Shown in pieces: positions 57,898 to 64,000 of a stretch of DNA of 64,000 nt (the stretch's first letter is position 1; each line of letters opens with the position of its first letter). The DNA comes from Mannheimia indoligenes. GTDB taxonomy: Bacteria; Pseudomonadota; Gammaproteobacteria; Enterobacterales; Pasteurellaceae. Under the pieces are notes generated by a model that saw only the letters and a list, made by a program, of their open reading frames with translations, was not told the DNA's origin and searched no databases. The stretch lies in the NCBI RefSeq assembly GCF_036880405.1, contig NZ_JBAJJM010000001.1, forward strand, positions 1 through 64,000, read 5' to 3'. Position numbers and translations under genes: made by a program.

Positions 57898-57917
57898 TCG
57901 TTTAAGCAAACTTTTTC

Positions 57918-57948
57918 AAGGCTTCATCCAAATCTGCGATGAAGCCTT
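57918..57948. repeat. Hairpin between rpsG and fusA
   Basis: The stem aaggcttcatc / gatgaagcctt (11 bp) with a 9-base loop lies 45 bases before the fusA start. No T run; probably an RNA stability or pause element. Confidence 0.6.
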
Positions 57949-57993
57949 ACCCTTATTAAGAATTTCAATTTAAACCCAAAAGGTAAGAAATAA

Positions 57994-60096
57994 ATGGCTC
58001 GTCAAACCCCTATTGAAAGATACCGTAACATTGGTATCAGTGCACACATCGACGCGGGTAAAACAACGACTTCTGAACGTATCCTTTTCTATACAGGTGT
58101 TAGCCACAAGTTAGGTGAAGTTCACGATGGTGCTGCAACAATGGACTGGATGGAACAGGAACAAGAGCGTGGTATTACTATTACTTCTGCTGCAACAACT
58201 GCATTCTGGTCAGGTATGTCTAAACAGTATCCACAACACCGTATCAACGTTATCGATACTCCGGGACACGTTGACTTTACTATCGAAGTAGAACGCTCAA
58301 TGCGTGTTCTTGATGGTGCGGTAATGGTTTATTGTGCAGTAGGTGGTGTTCAACCACAATCTGAAACTGTATGGCGTCAAGCAAATAAATACCAAGTTCC
58401 ACGTATTGCGTTCGTAAACAAAATGGACCGTACCGGTGCTAACTTCCTACGTGTTGTTGATCAAATCAAAACTCGTTTAGGTGGTAACTCAATCGCATTA
58501 CAACTTCCAATCGGTGCTGAAGAAAACTTCAAAGGTGTTGTTGATTTAATTAAAATGAAAGCAATCAACTGGAATGAAGCTGATCAAGGTATGACATTTA
58601 CTTATGAAGATATTCCAGCAGATATGTTAGATGCTTGTGAAGAGCGTCGTGCAATGTTAGTTGAAGCTGCAGCTGAAGCATCTGAAGAGTTAATGGAAAA
58701 ATTCTTCTCTGGTGAAGAATTAACCGAAGAAGAAATCAAAGCAGCATTACGTCAACGCGTATTAGCAGGTGAAGTAATCCCTGTATGCTGTGGTTCTGCA
58801 TTCAAAAACAAAGGTGTTCAAGCAATGCTTGATGCGGTAATTGATTACTTACCGGCACCAACTGATATTCCTGCAATTAAAGGTATCAATGAAGATGAAA
58901 CTGAAGGTGAACGTCACGCAAGCGATGATGAGCCATTTGCTTCATTAGCATTCAAAATTGCAACTGACCCATTCGTGGGTAACTTAACCTTCTTCCGTGT
59001 TTACTCAGGTGTAATTAACTCTGGTGATACTGTTTACAACTCAGTAAAACAAAAACGTGAACGTTTTGGTCGTATCGTACAGATGCACGCAAACAAACGT
59101 GAAGAAATCAAAGAAGTTCGTGCGGGCGATATCGCAGCTGCAATCGGCTTAAAAGATGTTGGTACTGGTGATACATTATGTGCAATCGATGCACCAATCA
59201 TCCTTGAGCGTATGGAATTCCCAGAGCCGGTAATCTCTGTTGCGGTAGAACCAAAAACTAAAGCTGACCAAGAGAAAATGGGCTTAGCGTTAGGTCGTTT
59301 AGCACAAGAAGACCCTTCATTCCGTGTTCATACTGATGAAGAATCTGGTGAGACTATCATCTCTGGTATGGGTGAGTTACACTTAGACATCATCGTTGAT
59401 CGTATGAAACGTGAATTCAAAGTGGAAGCGAACATTGGTAAACCACAAGTATCTTACCGTGAAACTATCCGCACTCGTGTTAACGATGTGGAAGGTAAAC
59501 ACGCAAAACAATCTGGTGGTCGTGGTCAATATGGTCACGTTGTAATCGACTTATACCCATTAGATGCGGAAGGTCCGGGTTACGAATTTGTGAACGAAAT
59601 CAAAGGTGGTGTAATCCCTGGTGAATACATTCCAGCAGTTGATAAAGGTATCCAAGAGCAACTTAAATCTGGTCCATTAGCGGGTTACCCGGTAGTTGAT
59701 TTAGGTGTGCGTTTACACTTCGGTTCATACCACGATGTTGACTCATCTGAGTTAGCGTTTAAACTTGCTGCATCATTAGCATTTAAAGCTGCGTTTGCAA
59801 AAGCAAGCCCGGTATTACTTGAGCCAATTATGAAAGTTGAAGTGGAAACTCCACCAGACTACGTGGGTGATGTAATCGGAGACTTAAGTCGCCGTCGTGC
59901 TATGGTTAACGGTCAAGAAGCGAACGAGTTCGTTGTTAAAATCAATGCTGAAGTTCCACTTTCAGAGATGTTTGGTTATGCAACAGACTTACGTTCACAA
60001 ACTCAAGGTCGTGCATCATACTCAATGGAACCTTTAAAATATGCTGAAGCACCGAAAAACGTTGCTGACGCTATTATTGAAGCTCGTAGAAAATAA
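57994..60096 (+). CDS. fusA: Elongation factor G
   Basis: A 700-residue translational GTPase that drives translocation. The G motifs are AHIDAGKTT (G1), the RGITITSAATT switch I region, DTPGHVDFT (G3) and NKMDRTGAN (G4). The five-domain length is full. Third gene of the str operon, before tuf. Confidence 0.98.
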   Translation: MARQTPIERYRNIGISAHIDAGKTTTSERILFYTGVSHKLGEVHDGAATMDWMEQEQERGITITSAATTAFWSGMSKQYPQHRINVIDTPGHVDFTIEVERSMRVLDGAVMVYCAVGGVQPQSETVWRQANKYQVPRIAFVNKMDRTGANFLRVVDQIKTRLGGNSIALQLPIGAEENFKGVVDLIKMKAINWNEADQGMTFTYEDIPADMLDACEERRAMLVEAAAEASEELMEKFFSGEELTEEEIKAALRQRVLAGEVIPVCCGSAFKNKGVQAMLDAVIDYLPAPTDIPAIKGINEDETEGERHASDDEPFASLAFKIATDPFVGNLTFFRVYSGVINSGDTVYNSVKQKRERFGRIVQMHANKREEIKEVRAGDIAAAIGLKDVGTGDTLCAIDAPIILERMEFPEPVISVAVEPKTKADQEKMGLALGRLAQEDPSFRVHTDEESGETIISGMGELHLDIIVDRMKREFKVEANIGKPQVSYRETIRTRVNDVEGKHAKQSGGRGQYGHVVIDLYPLDAEGPGYEFVNEIKGGVIPGEYIPAVDKGIQEQLKSGPLAGYPVVDLGVRLHFGSYHDVDSSELAFKLAASLAFKAAFAKASPVLLEPIMKVEVETPPDYVGDVIGDLSRRRAMVNGQEANEFVVKINAEVPLSEMFGYATDLRSQTQGRASYSMEPLKYAEAPKNVADAIIEARRK

Positions 60097-60107
60097 TTTG
60101 TTTAACC

Positions 60108-60141
60108 TGAGCCATAGCAATAGGGCTGTGGCTCATTTTTT
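60108..60141 (+). terminator. Terminator-like hairpin between fusA and tuf
   Basis: The stem tgagccatagc / gctgtggctca (11 bp, one G-U pair) is followed by six T and then the tuf ribosome site. It may limit read-through into tuf. Confidence 0.7.
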
Positions 60142-60155
60142 AGGAAGATATTAAA

Positions 60156-61340
60156 GTGTCTAAAGAAAAATTTGAACGTACAAAACCGCACGTGAACGTG
60201 GGTACAATCGGCCACGTTGACCATGGTAAAACAACTTTAACAGCAGCAATTACAACTGTATTATCAAAACACTTCGGTGGTGCAGCTCGTGCATTCGACC
60301 AAATCGATAACGCACCGGAAGAAAAAGCTCGTGGTATCACCATCAACACTTCACACGTTGAATACGATACAGCAACTCGTCACTACGCACACGTTGACTG
60401 CCCGGGACACGCGGACTATGTTAAAAATATGATTACCGGTGCGGCACAAATGGACGGTGCTATCTTAGTAGTAGCAGCAACAGACGGTCCAATGCCACAA
60501 ACTCGTGAGCACATCTTATTAGGTCGCCAAGTAGGTGTTCCATACATTATCGTATTCTTAAACAAATGCGATATGGTTGATGACGAAGAGTTATTAGAAT
60601 TAGTTGAAATGGAAGTTCGTGAACTTCTTTCTCAATACGACTTCCCGGGCGATGACACTCCAATCGTACGTGGTTCAGCATTACAAGCATTAAACGGCGT
60701 TGCTGAATGGGAAGAAAAAATCCTTGAGTTAGCAAACCACTTAGATACTTATATCCCAGAGCCGGAGCGTGCGATTGATAAGCCATTCTTATTACCAATC
60801 GAAGACGTATTCTCAATTTCTGGTCGTGGTACAGTAGTAACAGGTCGTGTTGAGCGTGGTATCATCCGTACTGGTGATGAAGTTGAAATCGTAGGTATCA
60901 AAGATACAACGAAAACAACAGTAACTGGTGTTGAGATGTTCCGTAAATTATTAGACGAAGGTCGTGCGGGTGAGAACGTTGGTGCATTATTACGTGGTAC
61001 TAAACGTGAAGAAATCGAACGTGGTCAAGTATTAGCGAAACCGGGTTCAATCACGCCACACACAGACTTCGAATCAGAAGTTTACGTATTATCAAAAGAA
61101 GAAGGTGGTCGTCATACTCCATTCTTCAAAGGTTACCGTCCACAGTTCTACTTCCGTACAACGGACGTAACAGGTACTATCGAATTACCGGAAGGTGTTG
61201 AGATGGTAATGCCTGGCGATAACATCAAAATGGTAGTAAGCTTAATTCACCCAATCGCGATGGATGAAGGTTTACGCTTCGCTATCCGTGAAGGTGGTCG
61301 TACAGTAGGTGCGGGCGTTGTAGCGAAAATCATCAAATAA
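60156..61340 (+). CDS. tuf: Elongation factor Tu
   Basis: A 394-residue GTPase that brings aminoacyl-tRNA to the ribosome. GHVDHGKTTL (G1), DCPGHADYVKNM (G3) and NKCDMVDDEE (G4) are intact. The start is GTG, preceded by TAGGAAG. It ends the str operon; many gammaproteobacteria have a second copy elsewhere, which cannot be seen here. Confidence 0.98.
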   Translation: MSKEKFERTKPHVNVGTIGHVDHGKTTLTAAITTVLSKHFGGAARAFDQIDNAPEEKARGITINTSHVEYDTATRHYAHVDCPGHADYVKNMITGAAQMDGAILVVAATDGPMPQTREHILLGRQVGVPYIIVFLNKCDMVDDEELLELVEMEVRELLSQYDFPGDDTPIVRGSALQALNGVAEWEEKILELANHLDTYIPEPERAIDKPFLLPIEDVFSISGRGTVVTGRVERGIIRTGDEVEIVGIKDTTKTTVTGVEMFRKLLDEGRAGENVGALLRGTKREEIERGQVLAKPGSITPHTDFESEVYVLSKEEGGRHTPFFKGYRPQFYFRTTDVTGTIELPEGVEMVMPGDNIKMVVSLIHPIAMDEGLRFAIREGGRTVGAGVVAKIIK

Positions 61341-61370
61341 TTAAATTGATTATTTGAGCATACAAATGCA

Positions 61371-61405
61371 GAAAAGGCAGGCTGAAAAGTCTGCCTTTTC
61401 GTTTT
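61371..61405 (+). terminator. Terminator of the str operon
   Basis: The stem gaaaaggcag / ctgccttttc with a 10-base loop is followed by a short T run, 30 bases after tuf. Confidence 0.85.
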
Positions 61406-61445
61406 ATGTTATGTTGTGCGATTTGCAAAATGTAGAGGAAAAAAG

Positions 61446-61477
61446 ACCGCTTGTAGAAAGTAACATTTACAAACGGT
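61446..61477. repeat. Decayed uptake-sequence pair upstream of tig
   Basis: ACCGCTTGT (61446-61454) faces ACAAACGGT (61469-61477), which is one base off the uptake motif. The arms still pair with one mismatch. Confidence 0.55.
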
Positions 61478-61615
61478 TAAATTTTCTGATTTTTTTGCAG
61501 AAACAGTTCTATTTTCTCTACCTCTCAATGACTTTCTTCTCGACAGCTTCTCGATAGATCGCTACAATAGCCGTCTATTTGTATATCTTTTATATCCCTA
61601 AACCGAGGTTTAAGA

Positions 61616-62914
61616 ATGTCATTTTCAATTGAAACATTAGAAGGCTTACAACGCCGTGTAACTATTAACGTACCAGCTGACAAAATCGAAGCAGCATACA
61701 AAGAACAATTAAAAGGCTATGCGAAAAACGCACGCGTAGATGGTTTCCGTAAAGGTAAAGTACCTCATTCAATCATCGAACAACGTTTCGGTATCGCAGC
61801 TCGTCAAGATGTATTATCTGATGAAATGCAACGTGCATTTTTTGAAGCAGTAATTGCAGAAAAAATTAATTTAGCCGGTCGCCCGACTTTCACACCAAAC
61901 AACTACCAACCTGGTCAAGATTTCAGCTTCACTGCAACTTTTGAAGTATTCCCGGAAGTAGAATTAAAAGGTTTCGAAAACATTGAAGTAGAAAAACCGG
62001 TTGTTGAAATCGCTGATGCTGATTTAGACAAAATGGTGGATGTGTTACGTAAACAACAAGCAACTTGGACAGAAAGCCAAGAAGCAGCAAAAGCTGAATC
62101 ACGTGTAACTATTGATTTCGTTGGTTCTGTAGATGGCGAAGAGTTTGAAGGTGGTAAAGCATCTGACTTCGTATTATTTATGGGGCAAGGTCGTATGATC
62201 CCAGGCTTTGAAGATGGTATCGTCGGTCGCAAAGCAGGTGAGCAATTTGATATTGATGTAACTTTCCCGGAAGAATACCACGCTGAAAACTTAAAAGGTA
62301 AAGCAGCAAAATTTACAATTACCTTGAAAAAAGTAGAAGAAATGGTATTGCCTGAATTAACGGAAGAGTTTGTGAAAAAATTCGGTAATGCAAAATCAGT
62401 TGAAGAATTACGTGCAGAAATCAAGAAAAATATGCAACGTGAGCTGAAAAATGCAGTAACTTCACGCGTTAAAACACAAGTAATCAATGGCTTAATCGCA
62501 CAAAACGATGTTGAAGTGCCTGCTGCTGCAGTTGAAGAAGAAGTGAACGTGTTACGCCAACAAGCAGTTCAACGTTTCGGTGGTAAACCGGAAATGGCAG
62601 CACAGTTACCGGCTGAGTTGTTTGAAGCAGAAGCGAAACGTCGTGTTCAAGTAGGTTTATTACTTTCTTCAGTAATCGCATCTAACGAATTGAAAGTAGA
62701 TGAAAAACGTGTTGAAGATATGATTGCAGATATCGCATCAGCTTACGAACAACCGGCAGAAGTAGTTGCTCACTATGCGAAAAACCGTCAATTAACGGAA
62801 AATATTCGTAATGTTGTGTTAGAAGAGCAAGCTGTTGATGCAGTATTAGCGAAAGCGAAAGTAACTGAAAAAGCAATGTCATTTGACGAAGTAATGTCGC
62901 AACAAGCTCAATAA
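61616..62914 (+). CDS. tig: Trigger factor
   Basis: A 432-residue ribosome-bound chaperone with three parts. The N-terminal ribosome-binding domain (1-115) contains the signature GFRKGKVP. The FKBP-type prolyl isomerase domain (about 160-245) contains VTIDFVGSVDGEEFEGGKASDF, and the C-terminal helical arms follow. The length matches E. coli Tig (432). Monocistronic between terminators. Confidence 0.96.
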   Translation: MSFSIETLEGLQRRVTINVPADKIEAAYKEQLKGYAKNARVDGFRKGKVPHSIIEQRFGIAARQDVLSDEMQRAFFEAVIAEKINLAGRPTFTPNNYQPGQDFSFTATFEVFPEVELKGFENIEVEKPVVEIADADLDKMVDVLRKQQATWTESQEAAKAESRVTIDFVGSVDGEEFEGGKASDFVLFMGQGRMIPGFEDGIVGRKAGEQFDIDVTFPEEYHAENLKGKAAKFTITLKKVEEMVLPELTEEFVKKFGNAKSVEELRAEIKKNMQRELKNAVTSRVKTQVINGLIAQNDVEVPAAAVEEEVNVLRQQAVQRFGGKPEMAAQLPAELFEAEAKRRVQVGLLLSSVIASNELKVDEKRVEDMIADIASAYEQPAEVVAHYAKNRQLTENIRNVVLEEQAVDAVLAKAKVTEKAMSFDEVMSQQAQ

Positions 62915-62921
62915 TTTCCTT

Positions 62922-62946
62922 AAGGTGGGCTTATGTCCACCTTTTA
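62922..62946 (+). terminator. Terminator of tig
   Basis: The stem aaggtgg / ccacctt with a short loop is followed by TTTATT. An uptake sequence (62955-62963) lies just downstream. Confidence 0.75.
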
Positions 62947-63004
62947 TTGCTTTTACAAGCGGTCAAAAAAGCCGCTTATTTTTCAATTTTAAGGAAATTA
63001 AATT

Positions 63005-63457
63005 ATGGAACAGCTTACTTTTGCTCAGCAGTTACAGCAATTTTTCGCAAACCATACTATTATGGTGTTTGCGTGGGTAGCTTTATTTGTTGCAGTAATT
63101 TTCAGTTTTTATAAAAACGCAACCCGTAAATATACTATTGTGGATAACGCACAAGCCACTCAGCTTATTAATAAAGAAGACGCTGCGGTGATTGATTTAC
63201 GTTCGGACGAAGAGTTTCGAGCAGGTCATATTATTGATAGTATTCACGTTTTACCTTCAGAATTAAAAGCAGGCAAAACGAATCAAATTGACAAATATAA
63301 AGATCGCCCTGTAATTTTAGTCGATATTAATGGTTTTACTTCAGGCGGTGTTGCTGATGCTATTGCTAAACAAGGTTTTAGCAAGCTTTATGTATTGAAA
63401 GAAGGTATTGCAGGCTGGCGTGCAGCAAGCCTACCAACAGTTAAGAAACATAAATAA
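63005..63457 (+). CDS. yibN: YibN-type membrane-anchored rhodanese-like protein
   Basis: A 150-residue protein with an N-terminal membrane helix (about 18-37) and a rhodanese-like domain (about 48-145). The place of the catalytic cysteine is D107 (VILVDINGF), so sulfur transfer is not expected; E. coli YibN also lacks it. It precedes secB by 21 bases, the same order as E. coli yibN-secB. A link to protein export or membrane insertion is plausible from context but not proven here. Confidence 0.88.
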   Translation: MEQLTFAQQLQQFFANHTIMVFAWVALFVAVIFSFYKNATRKYTIVDNAQATQLINKEDAAVIDLRSDEEFRAGHIIDSIHVLPSELKAGKTNQIDKYKDRPVILVDINGFTSGGVADAIAKQGFSKLYVLKEGIAGWRAASLPTVKKHK

Positions 63458-63478
63458 TCTATTTATTAAGGAAATTTT

Positions 63479-63982
63479 ATGTCAGAAGAAAATCAAGTCT
63501 CTTCAACAGAAGAAGCTGCTCAAACTCCTTTCGAGCTTCAAATTCAACGTATTTATGTGAAAGATGTTTCATTTGAAGCCCCTAATTTGCCGACTATTTT
63601 CCATCAAGAGTGGAAACCACAATTAGGTTTTGAACTTGATACTGAAACCAAAGAGATTGGCGAAGATTTATACGAAGTAACATTACATATCACAGTTCAA
63701 ACTACGTTAGAAGATAGTGGTGATGTGGCATTTATTTGTGAGGTAAAACAAGCCGGTGTGTTTACCATTAAAGGCTTAGAAGGTATTCAGCTTGCTCACT
63801 GCTTAGCATCGCAATGTCCGAATGTACTTTACCCTTATGCACGTGAGTTAATTTCAAGCCTGGTAAATCGCGGTACATTCCCTGCGTTAAATCTTTCTCC
63901 GGTAAATTTTGATGCGTTATTTATGGACTACCTCCAGCGTCAAGAACAAGAAGAAAGTGCAGAGCAGCCATTAGCTAACTAA
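63479..63982 (+). CDS. secB: Protein-export chaperone SecB
   Basis: A 167-residue acidic chaperone that keeps precursors unfolded and hands them to SecA. The segment FELQIQRIYVKDVSFEAPN starts the conserved fold, and LAHCLASQCPNVLYPYARELISSLVNRGTFPALNLSPVNFDALF is the family core. It ends 18 bases before the window ends. It is in an operon with yibN; gpsA, the usual next gene, would lie past the window. Confidence 0.96.
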   Translation: MSEENQVSSTEEAAQTPFELQIQRIYVKDVSFEAPNLPTIFHQEWKPQLGFELDTETKEIGEDLYEVTLHITVQTTLEDSGDVAFICEVKQAGVFTIKGLEGIQLAHCLASQCPNVLYPYARELISSLVNRGTFPALNLSPVNFDALFMDYLQRQEQEESAEQPLAN

Positions 63983-64000
63983 GCATTTCAGAGAAATAGG

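Noticed and set aside
63125..63457. Missing catalytic Cys in the rhodanese-like protein as a special loss
   Set aside because: The E. coli YibN I recall also lacks it, so this is normal for the family.
1..64000. A novel defence, mobile or secondary-metabolite system
   Set aside because: All long frames fall into known housekeeping, envelope or regulatory families. I found no integrase, transposase, phage genes, CRISPR repeats or biosynthetic cluster.

Overview
The window looks like the chromosome of a member of the Pasteurellaceae, in the Actinobacillus/Mannheimia group. Three things suggest this. Nearly every intergenic gap carries the 9-mer ACAAGCGGT or its complement, which is the 'Apl-type' DNA uptake signal. 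The sequence is A+T-rich. The gene content is typical of the family: GshAB, OapA/OapB, a 56-residue L32, a 263-residue TpiA, and an nlpD locus without rpoS. I cannot fix the species from this sequence alone. I see no prophage, insertion sequence, CRISPR array, rRNA or tRNA gene; almost everything is housekeeping or envelope biology.

Layout. 1-3.2 kb: the 3' end of a YadA-type trimeric autotransporter, a small DUF4298 protein, and a tight oxyR-fabR pair. 3.4-8.8 kb: thrC, mgsA, a YccS/FUSC membrane protein and a PqiA-like protein without a neighbouring MCE partner. 9-15.9 kb: ilvC, purC with a PurR-type operator, a his leader/attenuator followed by only hisG and hisD, and yceD-rpmF-plsX. 16-22 kb: ypjD, corB, an NSS sodium symporter with a 32-residue overlapping partner, grxA and srmB. 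22.3-26 kb: a PmrAB/QseBC-type two-component system followed by eptA, with the same direct-repeat operator in front of both transcription units. 26-34.5 kb: yfcZ, a flavin monooxygenase-like gene, dsbA, yihD, a fused mobA-mobB, fbp, a hexose-6-phosphate mutarotase, fabH, trmB, yggL and yggT. 34.6-37.6 kb: a polar amino-acid ABC transporter and the zinc-independent ribosomal protein pair rpmE2-rpmJ2. 37.8-45 kb: rpe, acpP, tag, and the truD-surE-yqaA-nlpD region with three related lipoprotein genes, then tpiA. 45-52.5 kb: manXYZ-yobD with a consensus CRP site, gshAB, psd and comEA. 52.8-64 kb: oapA-oapB, waaF, waaC, the str operon (rpsL-rpsG-fusA-tuf), tig, yibN and secB.

How the parts fit. 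Envelope functions dominate: heptose addition (waaF, waaC), lipid A phosphoethanolamine (eptA under a two-component system), phospholipids (plsX, fabH, acpP, psd, fabR), cell separation (nlpD), disulfides (dsbA) and adhesins (autotransporter, OapA). Redox defence is represented by oxyR, grxA and gshAB. Regulation is unusually readable in the DNA: a complete his attenuator, a PurR operator, two consensus CRP sites, a CRP-S-like site before comEA, paired PmrA-like boxes, and many terminators built from inverted uptake sequences.

I did not find a wholly new system. The best leads are the shared two-component operator with a terminator in the regulator's leader, the triplicated NlpD-like lipoproteins, and the clusters of mini-hairpins between genes. 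All functional calls come from reading the protein sequences against remembered families; no database search was run.
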